Shown here: piece by piece, positions 34,580-46,844 of the stretch | Layout: each line of letters begins with the position of its first letter | Numbering within the stretch: the stretch's first letter is position 1 | Source of the DNA: Lineus longissimus | Lineage: Eukaryota > Nemertea > Pilidiophora > Heteronemertea > Lineidae | Reading direction: 5' to 3' | Assembly: GCF_910592395.1 (NCBI RefSeq) | Contig: NC_088326.1 | Location: 6,703,001 to 6,767,000, forward strand | Length of the DNA: 64,000 nucleotides | The notes under the pieces: model-generated | What the model was told of the DNA's origin: nothing | Database searches by the model: none | The model's input: only the letters and a program-made list of their open reading frames with translations | Translations under genes and position numbers: made by a program

Positions 34580-34616
34580 TGTTGTGTGACATCACAATCC
34601 TGGTCAGGGCACCAGT

Positions 34617-34884
34617 TGTGGAATTGAGTTGGTATCGTATAGTGGTTTTTGAGTTTTACTTGTGAACAAATGAACTGTACACAAGGAGTTCCATTTGATA
34701 ACTAACCTTTAGTCATGATTGTAAGATACAAGACAGTGTAGGGCGAAAGTAGACTAAACAAACAGGTCAACACATGTTGCAGCTGACCCAGGGGTCAGCA
34801 AGCTGATTCCACGGTGAGAGGAAATGTAACCGATGCTTTGGATAGCAACTGTCCAGGTTATTCAGGGTAACATAATATTTGACA
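34617..34884 (-). repeat. BEL/Pao 5' LTR
   Basis: 268 bp; partner of the LTR at 28847. It should carry the element's promoter in the minus direction. The primer-binding site, complementary to a tRNA 3' end, starts at 34614 going down. Confidence 0.93.
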
Positions 34885-34984
34885 ACCTCTGTGACCTTGA
34901 AAAGTACGCCACATCAACCTGATTTTTTGTCAACATGTAGAGCTACATAACAGGTGTCTACATACCAAATTTAAGGACTATAGG

Positions 34985-35371
34985 ATGAATAAAGACAAAA
35001 CGTATATGAAGTGTATACAAATGATAAACGAAATTCAGGAACAATTTGATCTCTGTGATGAATGGCGCCTAAGAAACCCAAATGTTAAACGTTTTACATG
35101 GAGGCAGAAAACCCCACCAATATCTAGCCGTCTGGATATGTGGTTAATCAGCAGGGGCTTATGTGACTCAGTTAATGAAATTGACATAATTCCATCAATC
35201 AAAAGCGACCACTCTTCAATAGTAATGACCATCAAGTCGAAATCTAAACAAGAAAAAGGTAAAGGTTTGTGGAAACTAAATAACTCATTTCTAGAAGAAG
35301 AAGATTATGTTAAGGGGATAAAAAATATTGTCAACACACAAAAAATGGGACCGAAAACTTTGATAAAATAA
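34985..35371 (+). pseudogene. L1-like ORF2: end of endonuclease domain
   Basis: The frame starts by chance in the target-site duplication. From about residue 20 it reads DEWRLRNPNVKRFTWRQ, SRLDMWLIS and KSDHSSIVMTI, the last strand and SDH motif of an APE endonuclease. The rest of the endonuclease is missing through 5' truncation. The frame breaks near 35360 in a T-run, and a TAG interrupts at 35455-35457. Confidence 0.85.
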
Positions 35372-35475
35372 CTTTCTGGGAATATCTTAAATTCAAAATA
35401 AGATGTTTCTCTACAGATTATGGTAAAAAAAGGGCAAAAAACAACAGGGACCAATAGAGGGAAATTGAGGGCACT

Positions 35476-36902
35476 TTGAAAGCACTAGAAGAAAAGCTGG
35501 ATGCATGTGAGAATGAGGAGAGGGATGAACTGGAAGATAGGAAAATCCAAATTAAAGCCAGACTCCAGGCAATAGATGATGAAAAAACTAGAGGCTTAAT
35601 TCTGCGCTCCAAATGTGAATGGCATGAACAGGGGGAAAAGAGCAATAAGTATTTTTTGAGACAATGCTCCTGGAAAAAAATTAAATCAAATATGAATAAA
35701 CTTTTGAGACCAGACAATACCGAAACAACAATCCAAAAAGAAATGACAGAATTAACTAAAAACTATTACCAAACGCTGTATTCAAAACAGAACACCAGTG
35801 CCATAAAGGAAAAATCAAATTATTTACAAAACATAATGATGCCAGTCATATCCGAAAAAGATAAACTTGCCTGCGAAGGAGAAATTACTATAGAAGAACT
35901 GACAAAAGTATCAAAAACATTTCAGAAAAACAAAACCCCTGGTAATGATGGTTTAACTGTTGAATTTTATCAGAAATTCTGGGGAATATTACAAAAACCC
36001 TTACAAGATTGTCTAAACTCTGGTTACACCAAAGGCAAGCTCTCTCCATCACAACGACAAGCCGTAATAACCCTCCTGGACAAAGGTAAAGACAGAAGAC
36101 TATTAAAAAATTGGCGACCAATATCACTATTAAATGTTGACTACAAACTAGGGACAAAAGCAATAGCAGAAAGACTAAAAAGTATTTTACCAAGTATCAT
36201 TCACCAAAATCAAGTTGGCTATGTCAAAGGAAGAAATATTAGTGACATTATCAGGACAGTTGATGATATATATTTTTATACAAAACAAAAAAACATCCCT
36301 GGAATAATAATCAACATAGATTTCGAAAAAATTTCGACTCTGTAGACTGGGAATTTTTGAAACTGACCCTCGGTAGACTCAACTTTAGGGAATCCTTTAT
36401 CAAATGGGTAGAAACATTCTACCGTGATATATCGAGTTGTGTTATAAATAATGGCAAAACATCGTCATATTTTGAATTGGGTCGTGAAGTAAGACAAGGT
36501 GATCCACTCTCTCCTTATCTATTTCTATTAGTAGCTGAAGTTTTAGCATGTTCCATAAGACAAAATGATGAGATAAAAGGCATTACACTGGGAAATCATG
36601 AGTTGAAAATTTTACAATTTGCTGATGACACTACTGGTTTATTAGCTGATGAGAAATCAGCAAAAGCTTATCTTAAGACTGTGACACAATTTGGAAATTT
36701 TTCAGGGTTGAAGCTAAACAAATTAAAAACAGAAGCTGCATGGTTAGGTGCCTTTAGGAATAGAAAGGACAAACTTTTAGGAATAGCGTGGCCGAGCCAA
36801 CCACTCAGGTTCCTCAGTGTCTTTATATCATATGATGAAGAAGAATGTATAAATCTCAATTTCGGGGACCATCTAGAAAAGTGTAAAAAAAATTCTGAAT
36901 AA
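35476..36902 (+). pseudogene. L1-like ORF2: reverse transcriptase
   Basis: Two frames. The first (35476-36345) has an acidic coiled-coil, then SKCEWHEQGEKSNKYFLR, KNKTPGNDGLTVEFYQKFW, LLKNWRPISLLNVDYKL and NQVGYVKGRNISD, then INIDFEK. The second (36357-36902) resumes with the conserved region after the first Asp, RQGDPLSPYLF and LQFADDTTG. All L1-type RT motifs, including FADD, are present. The break falls in a gaaaaaattt run near 36328. Confidence 0.88.
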
Positions 36903-38236
36903 TTGGAAAAGTAGAAATTTGACCCTAATTGGAAAAGCTCAAATTATCAAAACATTTATAATCGCTCAGTACCTGTATACCTTAAGTGCGATACATATGC
37001 CGGAGGGACAAATTTCAAAGTTAGAGAAAGTTATTTCTAATTTTATATGGTCTGGTGGAAAACCGAAATTAAAAAGCTCACTTATAAAGCAGCCGCTCGA
37101 CAAAGGTGGTTTGAATATTCCAGACATAAGATGCATGATCGAAACAAATCGAATCAAATGGGTTAAAAAAATACATATACCTTGAAGACCATGTATGGAA
37201 AAAGTGTTTCTCAACTTTCCTCATTGACTGTGGATTACAAATAAATAAACTCTTATTTGCAAATTACTCTATAAAATCATTGAAAGAATATCAAATCGAG
37301 AATAAAGTGCCAAAATTTTACATTGAACTGTTGAAAAGCTGGTCTGAAGTTGGACAATCAGCCACAAAAAAATCTTACATATGGTACAATAAGGATATAC
37401 AAATCGGACATAAACCAATTTACTATAAACCCTTCAGTGAGCAGGGGATAAACACTATCCATGATCTCTCTGATGGTATTGGGGTAAGAAATTTTAATGA
37501 ACTAGGTTTGCATCAAAAAGAGTGGTTCAGCTGGTACGGAATTGTCCAAGCTATCAAAAACAAGCAAGAGCTATTCAACCTATTTAAAGAAGAACAAAAT
37601 AATTTGAACAACGCAGAGATCTATACAGTAGGAATCAAACCATTAAAAAAATCCCTCACACGTTATATCTATTGTCAATTCTTGGATAAAAGCCATAAAG
37701 AGTGTCCAAAAGTGAGAACGGTGAAGTATGTAAAAATTCCTGATGGAGAAACTATTGAAGACATATTTAGAAGGTGCCATAGATACTCACTAGGAACAGC
37801 GACAAGAAACTTTCAATACAAATTTTTAAACAATATTTTGGTTAATAACTTCTGGCTAACGAAATGGAAAATTCAAGAAAATCACCTATGTACATTTTGT
37901 AATATCTATGAGGAAAATATATATCATCTGTATTGGAAATGTGAAATAATCAAAAGGTTCTGGAATGATTTTATGACCTGCATTAACCTTTTTTTGCACA
38001 CTAAAATTAATGCTCCAACAGTATTTCATGGAACTGATAACCACCTCTCGCACACTTTGATAATGTTGGCAAAACGATTTATACATCAGTGTAGAAACAA
38101 AAAGGTGGCACCAGACCTAAAGGCATATAAATATGAAATTAAATACATAAGGCAACTGGAACAAGAAATAGCTTATAAAAATAAAAACATTGAAAAATTT
38201 TCTGAAAAATGGGACCCAACATTCGATTTCCTTTAA
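36903..38236 (+). pseudogene. L1-like ORF2: C-terminal region
   Basis: Frames 36919-37185 and 37280-38236. The first has LTLIGKAQIIKTFIIAQY and NFIWSGGKPKL..GGLNIPD, which follow the RT thumb in L1/Tx1 proteins. The second ends with a Cys/His cluster (CTFCNIYEENIYHLYWKCE, pattern Cx2C..Hx4C), the usual L1 C-terminal zinc-finger-like motif. Breaks lie in A-runs near 36885 and 37165. Confidence 0.85.
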
Positions 38237-38828
38237 AACTTGGACTGATAAATATGGACAGGACAGCCAGTTTTGAGTGGGACAGACTGAAAGATGGTGT
38301 TATTGGTGGTAGTGGGTGGGTGTGTGTGTGGGTGGGTGGGGGTAATAGGGCAGGGCAGGATTGTAAAATAAATAAAAACAGCTCTTGTATCATTGTATTG
38401 TTATACCTGTATATGTATGTTCTGTTGTTAATAAAGAGTAAAATATTAAAAAAAAGACAAAACGTGCCACTATCGGTCAAATTTTAGAGTTTGACCTCTG
38501 TGACATTGACAAGTTGGTCAAATCAAAAACCCGTATGATATGTGATGTATCCTTGCTAGGGGTACCCACCATAAAATTTTTAGCAAAAACAAATCAGTAA
38601 TAAACGATTTATCGCACTTTTTAAGGCTTTGGTTTTAGCCCCCTGATGGCCAGGTGAAGAATCAGACTGGACCGAAATTCGCTGCCAGAGGTCATGTGAC
38701 CTAGGTCATAATGTGTACAAAGATTTTTTAGGTTCATAGCACAAGCGGTTAAGAAACGTGCCACACAGGATGCGGACGACGACGGACACAGGGCTATCGT
38801 ATAGACTCCCCTGACGGTGAGCCAAAAA

Positions 38829-39211
38829 GGGACTTATTCACCAAAAAGGGCCCAGGGGGTGTCGGCCAGCAAAACCAACCCTCACAACTACAAACATTGA
38901 CCAATACGCACTGTAGTACTCTGAATTGAAAGTAGAGATGATATACTGTCAAATAAAGTCATAAACTAACCCCTATTCCCTATAATGGACTTCATAATTC
39001 ATGTTTCCCTAGCATTCTCCATAGCTGGCCTGGTCCCTCCATCAGAAACCCTACAAAAACCCCTCAAAATACATCGAAAAGACGAAATCAAACAGACAAT
39101 GGCGAAAAAACATGCGAATTGGTCATTCTTAACGGCTGCATGGTGATAACTGATGACATTGTTTAGGTGCCCCCGTATGGGTTAAGCTTCTGTTTAACAC
39201 AGCATCAGCAA
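38829..39211. other. ADA intron, nothing recognised
   Basis: Short stretch between two tandem-monomer elements, no gene or repeat named. Confidence 0.45.
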
Positions 39212-40510
39212 TGAAAAGGCCAAGGACCATTGTACTCACCGTATAGATATTTGGTGATTAAGAATTCATGCTGGTTAAGAAACATGCTATAATATAAAGC
39301 CAAATAGAAATTTTATGCAATTTAACTTCTGTGACCTTGAAAAGTAGATCAAATTAGAAACCTAAGTGACATATAATACGTATATCAGATTGGTGGCAAG
39401 CGAGCAAGTAGTAGAGCAATAAACGCATTCTAAAATTTTTCAGATCTGGCCCCCTGCTGGTCAAGCAGTGAATCAGATCGAACCAAATGTCAGCATCTGA
39501 GAACACCTTACTATAGGGTACCGTATAATGTGTACCAAATGTGAGACCAATTGTCACAGCTGTTAAGAAAAGTGCCATACTAAAGCCTAACGACAAATTT
39601 ACACCATTTGATCTCTTGAGACCAAGAAAAGTAGGTGGAATCAAAATACGTTTGTAATGTATCCTTGCTTGGAGTACCTACCATAAAAATATTATTGAGT
39701 CACTAATAATTAATATTATTAAGCCACTAATAAGCGAGAATCTGCACTTTTTACCTTTTCACTTTTTGCCCCCTGGTGGCCAAGTAGAGAATCTGATCAA
39801 ACCAAAATTCGGTGTCAGAGGTTATCTGACGTAGGGCACCAAGTTTCCAGTTCATAAAACGTGCCATAGTTACACTCAAATGACTAATTTACGCTATTTG
39901 ACCTCTGTGACCTTGAAAAGTAGGTCAAATCAAACCCCGCAAAAAATGTGATGTACCTTACCTACCATAAAAATACTATCGAAAACAAGTCACCGATAAG
40001 CATGATATTGCACTTTTACCTTTTCAGTTTTGGACCCCAGGTGGCCAAGTCAAGAATCAGATTGGACCTGGTTATCTGACAGAGGGAGTCATGGGTACCA
40101 AATTTCAAGTTCATAGCTTTAGCGGTTAAGAAATGTGCCATAGTTACACTCAAATGACCAATTTACGCAATTTGACCTCTATAACATTGAATTTAGGTAA
40201 AATCAAAAACCCTAATGATTAGTGATGTATCCTTGCTAGGAGTACCTACCATAAATTTTATCGAAAACGAGTCATCGGTAAGAGAGATATCACACTTTTT
40301 AGGCTTTCCTTTTGGCCCCCTGATGGCTCAGTCAAGAATAAGATTGGACAGAAATCCAGTGTTGGAGGTCACCTGACCTGGGTCCTGTGTACAAAGTTTC
40401 AAGTTCATAACCCTAGCAGTTAAAGAAACATGCAACTGTTTTTGAAACAGGAGAGCGACGACGACGACGGGCACTGCGGTATTGTATAGACTCCCCTATG
40501 GTGAGCAAAA
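39212..40510 (+). repeat. Tandem-monomer element E5
   Basis: Head atgaaaaggccaaggacc, about four monomers, a GACGACGAC tract near 40455-40470 and a tail ending ggtgagcaaaaaa. It ends about 165 bp from the ADA exon at 40676. Confidence 0.75.
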
Positions 40511-40675
40511 AATCATGAAAAAAGAAAACTTTCACAAAGATTTCACAGTTCAAAGTGTGCAAAACATGCTTTCACCATGGATTGATGCAAGAGACAAGCT
40601 GACATGATTGCACGCCAGGTAAGTGAGGTAAAACACAGGATGACCATCATGAAACCAATGATCATTATCCCATAC

Positions 40676-40917
40676 CTGTCATGTGTCGCATACAGCACAA
40701 AATACTCCGAACTTTGACCCCGAAGTCTTTCTCTCCTCTCGTGAATCCCTCGTTTACGAGTCTAACGACCTCCTCGGAGTTGAGTGCATTTTTCTCCGTC
40801 TCCCCAGACTCTCGCAATAAGTGTGGGCTGTAGCGAGCCTCCACATACAGCAACCCCTGGTGTGAACAATCTTCACAGAATTCATACGCTATTCTCTGAA
40901 TTGCCTCTGGATCACCC
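40676..40917 (-). CDS. ADA: Adenosine deaminase exon (largest)
   Basis: A 242-bp exon with acceptor tctcttcag and a gtatgg donor. It encodes 80 full residues beginning GDPEAIQRIAYEF, through LYVEARYSPHLLRES, to FGVKVRSILCCMRHMT. YVEVRYSPHLL and DFGVKARSILCCMRH are hallmark ADA sequences around the substrate pocket. One base at each end completes split codons with neighbours. It appears equivalent to two human exons fused. Confidence 0.96.
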
Positions 40918-41408
40918 CTGAAGAGAAAACAAATATTAACACCCTACAAATATCACCATATTCAGATACAGCAGCAGGAAACAATGGAACCGTTACATTA
41001 TGACTCCAGTCGGCCAAAACAATGACCATGTCTTCTTGCATACCAACGTGATACGGAAATTTATCATATTGCTGGACCGCACGCTATACAATGGATAAAT
41101 TGTCAGAAGTGTTCAAATATAGTTGCATTGCCTTGTCTGAAATTGGTTTTTACACTTCAACCTTTGGTATGATTTTCGGTCACTGTTTTGTCCTGTATGT
41201 AATTAAGAGACGAATTTTCCCAAAGCCTCGATGAAGTCTAAGCAAATGATAATTCATAAAATTACATTTTCAGCACACTTTTTGGTCAATGATGGAGGCC
41301 ACTGTTTACGGCAGTACTGTTTGGTCTAAAACAAATATTCATGAAAAAAGTTTGAAACAACTTGAGCTAGCCATTCCTTCGGTAAAAAAATTTAGACAAC
41401 TGTGAGAA
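40918..41408. other. ADA intron, nothing recognised
   Basis: About 490 bp of AT-rich intron with no gene or named repeat. Confidence 0.45.
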
Positions 41409-42258
41409 TGAAATGTGCTGGGAACATTGTGCTCACCTGGGAATCATTTAGTTGCATACGGAATGACATAATATGAAGGTTAAATTTACTTTTAGATAGG
41501 ACAAAATGTGGCACTGTCAATGACAATTTTAGAGTTTGACATCTGTGAACTTGATAAATTGGTCACAATTGACCTAAATTGGATCAAGTTGTACAGATGC
41601 CCAACAGGTGTTTCCATATAAAATTTGAAGAATCTCAGACAAATAGAAGTAAAACGTATCAACTTCAGTGTAATTTTAGAGTTTGACCTTCCTGACCTTG
41701 GAAACTATGTCAAGGTCAAAATGTTATACGCTCTATGTCAATCATGATCATATCGATCAATGATGCACCTTTGAGGATCACACATTGAAGGTTTCTTGAT
41801 ATAACTGACATTGAGTTTTATGACCTGACCTACTTTCACCTGAAAAGAAGGTCGCATTGACCTAAGTTATTGTTAATATGTACAGATGCCCAATAGGTGT
41901 ATAGATATCAAATTTTAAGAGTCTTGGACAATTAATGACAAAAAGAGCTGCCTTCGCTGAAATATTGACCACTGCGACCTGCAAAAGAAGGTCAAATCGA
42001 AATCATGTATATCAATGTCCTGTAGTCTCATCAGAAGTATTGACCATTAAAATTTTCATTGTTCTAGCTATCAACGTTCATGAGATATTGACAAAATAAG
42101 GTTTTCAAAGATGGCCGCCAGGAGCCAAGAAAGTAGGTGTAATGGCTATGATTTTTTTGTGTCAAGTCATGTTGTCATAAGACATCCACACACCAAGTTT
42201 CAACTTTCTAGACTCAAGAGTGAGCAAACGTGCCCTGTTGCTGGCTGTGGGTGAGGTG
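41409..42258 (+). repeat. Tandem-monomer element E6, divergent subfamily
   Basis: The head is recognisable (gggaacattgtgctcacc), and monomers carry tttgacatctgtgaacttg and tttgaccttcctgacc. They also contain an alternative block (tacagatgcccaacaggtgt) seen in part at 34905-34980 in E4. No GAC tract; the tail fades near ggtgaggtgcac. It defines a second monomer type. Confidence 0.6.
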
Positions 42259-42504
42259 CACAGCAAGTCATGCCCTTCTCAAATATCAATTCAACAGCAC
42301 TTGGTCGCACCCTCTCTAAACATGCCAAACATACCAGATAATTATAGTCATATTCTAATAGTATAGCTAGCATCACTCTCGAATAGTTTTGACCATTCAG
42401 ATAAAAGTAAGCCCCACTGTACACAACTGGTATCAACTGTCAGCATGAGATAGTGCCAGTTGAAAAAAAAATGCTGCAGCAAAACTTCACATACTAATAC
42501 AGCG

Positions 42505-45500
42505 AGTACCAGAACTAAGTATGGTTTATTTGCTGTACAGTCCGAGTAGGAACCAAAAACGATCCGAGGACCGTATTGACTGTGCGCATACCGCACGGTC
42601 CGAGAGAAACCAGCACGTGACCCGAAGAAATTCAAAGTACTGTCCGATAAAATATATAGTACAAGCCGATAGAAATCGGAGTACGATTCGGTCTTGCCTG
42701 AGTATCATCTGAATACGGCACGATGCGACAAAACGATATGATACTAGCCAGCACAGGCTGACCCACCACGTTGTTGATTTACACTGCCATTTTTCTCGCT
42801 AAATGGCAACTTGGTTAATGCTAAGCGTATTACCGGATCAGTCTCAATCTCAACTGATTGACTCGCCTGGTTTAAATAGAATATCTATGACGTAGGTGAG
42901 AGAAATTCCTAACATCATTACGCAAAAAAAACACCTTAAATTAGCCATGTGCTCGATGTTAATTGACGTCACCCATATTGACCAATCACTGCCCGGCTGA
43001 CGAGCTTGCGCTTGTCGCGAGTGGGACATACTTCGATTGTAAACATGTCATAACTCCATATGTGTCAAAAGTGATAATCATTGGCTAAGGCTAGAATATA
43101 AATGCTAATATTTACAGATAAGTTAGAAGCTTGATAAAACGTACGCATTTTGCCATGTTCATGACCGCCAGACCCCGTTAGCGAAAGATGAGCAAAATAG
43201 GTGGAATGCCTCTCAGCTGGATGTTTATAATAGGTCAGATAAGCTGATTGATTGCACTCCAAGGCCTTCCTCCTAGACATCTGCTATTGCACTACAGACA
43301 CCACCTGCTGTGTTAGGTTTACCTGTCTTACTGGGTTCATTACACTTGGTGCAATATGGGTATGTGGATTAGATCGAATGCACTCAATGTGTTGCTGAAT
43401 TCGTGCCATGAATTGTTATATAATGTTATATAATGATGAGTCATGGATTGGCCAAGGAACAGTTGCTTCAATGATTGTGATGCAGAGAAGCAGTGTATGC
43501 TTCTGCATTGGTTTCTATCTGATGTCCATGAAATTTTCGTTCAAAGTCACTCTACAAACCCTTGGCAGATTTGAAGCAATATTCCTGTTTGTCACTGTTA
43601 CAATACACCTTGGGATTTCACCCCAGACTGACCATAAAATTCCTAGGCCAAGGTCTGCATGGTCTGTGTGTAAACAGAACAGGTAAAGATGAAACAGCAT
43701 GCTTCATGCTAAACTGGACATTGCAGGATAGGCAGTATATCCACACCTGATGCATTGCAATTTTTTTAGCTTAAGTTGAAATTGGACGGATAGTTCTGAC
43801 CAGCCTACAGGGAGTCTGTGTCAGTAAGTAGGCCACGCAATAGCATACATTATATAGGTCGCAGGGATGTGTACTATTTTCAAGTTAGGTCGAGATAGAG
43901 GCAAAGCTCCTCTCCTAATGGTGTGTTCACACTGGATGCGAATTGAAACCGTATTCCGTAGAGCGCTCTCCGGAATACGAATTGGTTAATCCAGTTTCAG
44001 AACGGTCGCGTCACACTGGCCCGAATACGCATTCAAATCGGTTTAAAACGCGCCACACTAATGCGTACTAACGACGCGCCATCTATTATCATTATTATTA
44101 TTATTTATTAACCTCCCATATGGGAGAATAAAATTTACAAGTACAAAACATATAAGTATATAATATCACAGTATCACACAGTCATTATTAACAAGTTAAA
44201 ATCGCGAAAGGTGCTTGACCATTTCCATCTCCCGGCCATGCCTATTGCCAAAGTTCGGGTCAAAGAGGAGTGTCCTCAGCGAGTCAACACCACCGTCGCT
44301 AAATGCGGAGAATCCCGGCCTCGCCCTCGAAAACGAGGCCAAAACCGGGGAAAACCCCGCCGCAACGATGTTGTTGACCAGCGTACCTTTGACCAACGAA
44401 CCGGCGGCAACATACCTTGCCAGGAAATGAAAATGCAAGTCACGTGCAAGGGAGTTGATTTTTCCCTATTCTATGGCAAAACAAAAACGATTTGAGTTAA
44501 TGAATTTAAATACATCAGTTAACTGGTTCGGAGCACTAGTTCCCGCGGTCAAAGGTCACTTTCCATGCGCCGGGCGCATGCGCAGTGCGATCGAAAACCT
44601 TAATTCGTATCAAGCGCGTCACACTTGAAATTTCAATACGGTTTCGTTGATTCGGATTAGCTGATTCGCATTCAATTCGGTTTAAGAACCGTGTTGGTTA
44701 AAGCGGATTGAGATCGGTATGAACCGAATTGAGTGTGACGCCCCAATACGTATCAACGTTTTAATTCGAATTCAATTCGTGTTAAAACCCCAGTGTGACC
44801 ACGGCATTAGAGTATAAGGGTGGGGGTGGTCAAATTCGGATGGATAACAGTGAGCCCAGGGTAATCTAGTTGTACCCCATTCTGTCCCACCGCTTTGCAC
44901 ACGATCGCTATTCGCAGGGCGGAACAATATATTGTTTAAAGCCTTCAAGGCCCCTACATCATTATTGTTTACAGGCCTAACGTAAAAAGCAAGGTACATG
45001 TTTTAACCAGTCTGATGAAAAACTATGAAAAAAAAAAATGTTTTTTTCACATAGGCCTACTATAAACAAACAGTCCGAAAAAGCAGTTACATCCTGCACC
45101 ATGATCAACTACAATATTGCAATATAGAAACAAGCATCCGACAGGACCAATCAGGTCTTCATCTGAAGCATTGCCATTAGGCCTACATTGAGTACACTCT
45201 GATTTTGTCAGATGATGTGCCACTTACAGGCAGGAGTAACGATAACAAATTCTGTAACACCTGCTGTGGTAGGTCAGCCAGACATGCCATAGGAGATTAG
45301 GCTAGATTGCGCTAATCTCTGATCACGCCTGATTACCCTAATAACAACATCATCGGGCAATTCAAAGAGAAACTCCAACCTCACGGCCTCAAGGCATTTG
45401 CCTTTGCAGCCTGAGGTTCGCTTTTTAACCTTCGCTAACGGGATCTGGCTGTAATGTTGTCAAGAAAGTGAAATATCAACTTTCTCGCAAATTCTTCATG

Positions 45501-45877
45501 ATAAACGAACTTCAATTTCCCGCCAAATTACGTTAGAAAAAATTAACCCATCGAAACTAAGAATGTAATACGGATGATTTGAAGTACGATACGATACGAC
45601 ACGAGCCGATGATGGTGATGGTGATTTAGTTTTTTTGGTCAGGAACTGACAGACAACATGTCAATTATGATCTGAGGTAAATCATGGTACGGTCCGAAAT
45701 TAAACACGAACCGAAAAAAAATCAAGTACGACCCGACAATTATGACGATACGAGCCAATGGGTGTCGAAACGCGGTTCGTACTGCGATTCATCGGAACAA
45801 CCTAGGACAGTACAGTGCCAGGACATGACCAGGGTACGATTCGATGGCGGTACGACATAATACTTAGTTCTGGTACT
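42505..45877. mobile_element. Candidate long inverted-repeat element (18-bp TIRs)
   Basis: agtaccagaactaagtat at 42505-42522 is matched exactly in reverse complement at 45860-45877. Subterminal regions on both sides are rich in cga/acg words (for example ccgataaaat..ccgatag on the left, tacgatacgatacgacacg on the right). No clear target duplication is visible. The interior includes the MITE at 43915-44810. No transposase was recognised, so this could be a non-autonomous element or a chance pairing of two single copies. Confidence 0.5.
43915..44810. mobile_element. MITE family M2, copy 1 (ctaat..gtgttcacactgg ends)
   Basis: The left end cctaatggtgtgttcacac and the right end reverse-complement ctaatgccgtggtcacactgg form imperfect inverted repeats. 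Subterminal words such as gcgaattgaaaccg and tttaaaacgcg recur on both sides. The second copy is at 49842-50274. Here an unrelated block (about 44098-44530) with a (TTA)n start splits it. Confidence 0.7.
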
Positions 45878-46840
45878 ATCTGTACATATCCACCACTTAT
45901 AATATGTTTTAATTGAAAAAAAAATCGACTGAAAACTACAAGTGATTTACACTTTCAAGTACACTGGTAAGCAAGATCAGCAAGAACAATACAAGCACAT
46001 TCTCAAAGATTGAGAGCCCCAAAGAGCTGGAATGCAGTAACAGAGATATAGAACTTCAAATATAACTTTAAGAAAGCAACAAATAGGAAATATCCACAAA
46101 CATGCCCAAACAAGCGGAGACACATAATTTGGGACCGAGCAATAAGGCAAAGCCTGATACTGGATGCACTCCCCACGGAAACTTTGGACTCTACGAACCC
46201 CTAGTCGCCGTTGGGATTTCCAGGCATCTGGCACCTGAATTCAACACTCCTCCTGTAACCATTTTTTGGGAGAAAGTAATTATACTGGGGCATTTCACCC
46301 TCAGGCAGATACCCTGCTGCACAGGAAAGTTTTAAAACAGAAGTTTACGGACACTTTCAGGACAACACCTGTTCGCTGAAATTTGTAAATTTTGTAAATC
46401 TATTTATAGTTTATAATTCTAACATACTGAGGGGATTCTTACAGGCAACTTGATGACTATCTTGTATTTTTAGTTTTGATCCTTGTGTAAAGGCGAACAG
46501 ACTACCATCTATCTAAAGTGTTTTAATTGATACCATCCCTTCAGGTAACTTCCATGGCAGTGTGTCTGGTCCACAATTTTTTCTTTGCAAAGTAGTTTGA
46601 TACTGGGGAGGTACTCTGCCAAGTGTTGGCCGCTGAGGGAGACTGCTCTATTCTTACCAAGCAATTTGTTTATCTTGGCCCGTTGTTGACAGGTGTGTTG
46701 GTATCTAAACTGAGTTGGTCAATGGTAATGACCTCAAAATAGGGCCATTTCTGGTGTTTTGAGTGATACCAGATTGCATTCCTGTGTCTGAAGATACTGT
46801 GTAGTGGGCTTTTGTCAGTAGTATCCTGTATACTGAATAG
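45878..46840. other. ADA intron, nothing recognised
   Basis: About 960 bp without a supported gene; frames at 45977 and 46102 look like chance. Confidence 0.45.
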
Positions 46841-46844
46841 AAGA

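Larger units (their letters stand above)
28847..34884 (-). mobile_element. BEL/Pao LTR retrotransposon, full length but inactivated
   Basis: 6038 bp with two 268-bp LTRs that begin TG and end CA, flanked by 5-bp target copies acatc (28842-28846) and acctc (34885-34889) from the monomer word ttgacctctgtg. A purine tract (tttggggagga on the minus strand) abuts the 3' LTR. A tRNA-type primer site beginning tggtgccctgacc starts two bases inside the 5' LTR. Gag, protease, RT, RNase H and integrase follow in BEL/Pao order. It has the same orientation as ADA. Frames are broken, and catalytic residues of protease and RT are altered. Confidence 0.93.
35004..38452 (+). mobile_element. L1/Tx1-like LINE, 5' truncated, with 13-bp TSD
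   Basis: Flanked by an exact 13-bp repeat aaagacaaaacgt at 34991-35003 and 38453-38465. It begins within the endonuclease C-terminus, contains the whole RT and C-terminal region, and ends in ataaagag plus an A-rich tail. The flanking monomer text joins smoothly when the insert and one target copy are removed. Antisense to ADA. Confidence 0.9.
27958..38828 (+). repeat. Tandem-monomer element E4 hosting BEL/Pao and L1-like insertions
   Basis: The head (tgaaatggccaggggccc) starts at 27958. Three monomers run to 28846 and are interrupted by the BEL/Pao element. A short monomer stretch follows at 34885-34990, then the L1-like insertion, then a last monomer from 38466, a GAC-rich tract and the tail ggtgagccaaaaagg. 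Removing both insertions restores continuous monomer sequence at each junction. Confidence 0.8.

Noticed and set aside
43408-43750. Overlapping frames of 60-90 codons on both strands
   Set aside because: Composition and length are those expected by chance in AT-rich intron, and no motif is recognisable.
46102-46335. 77-codon plus-strand frame
   Set aside because: No domain, no splice context, no repeat relation; consistent with chance.
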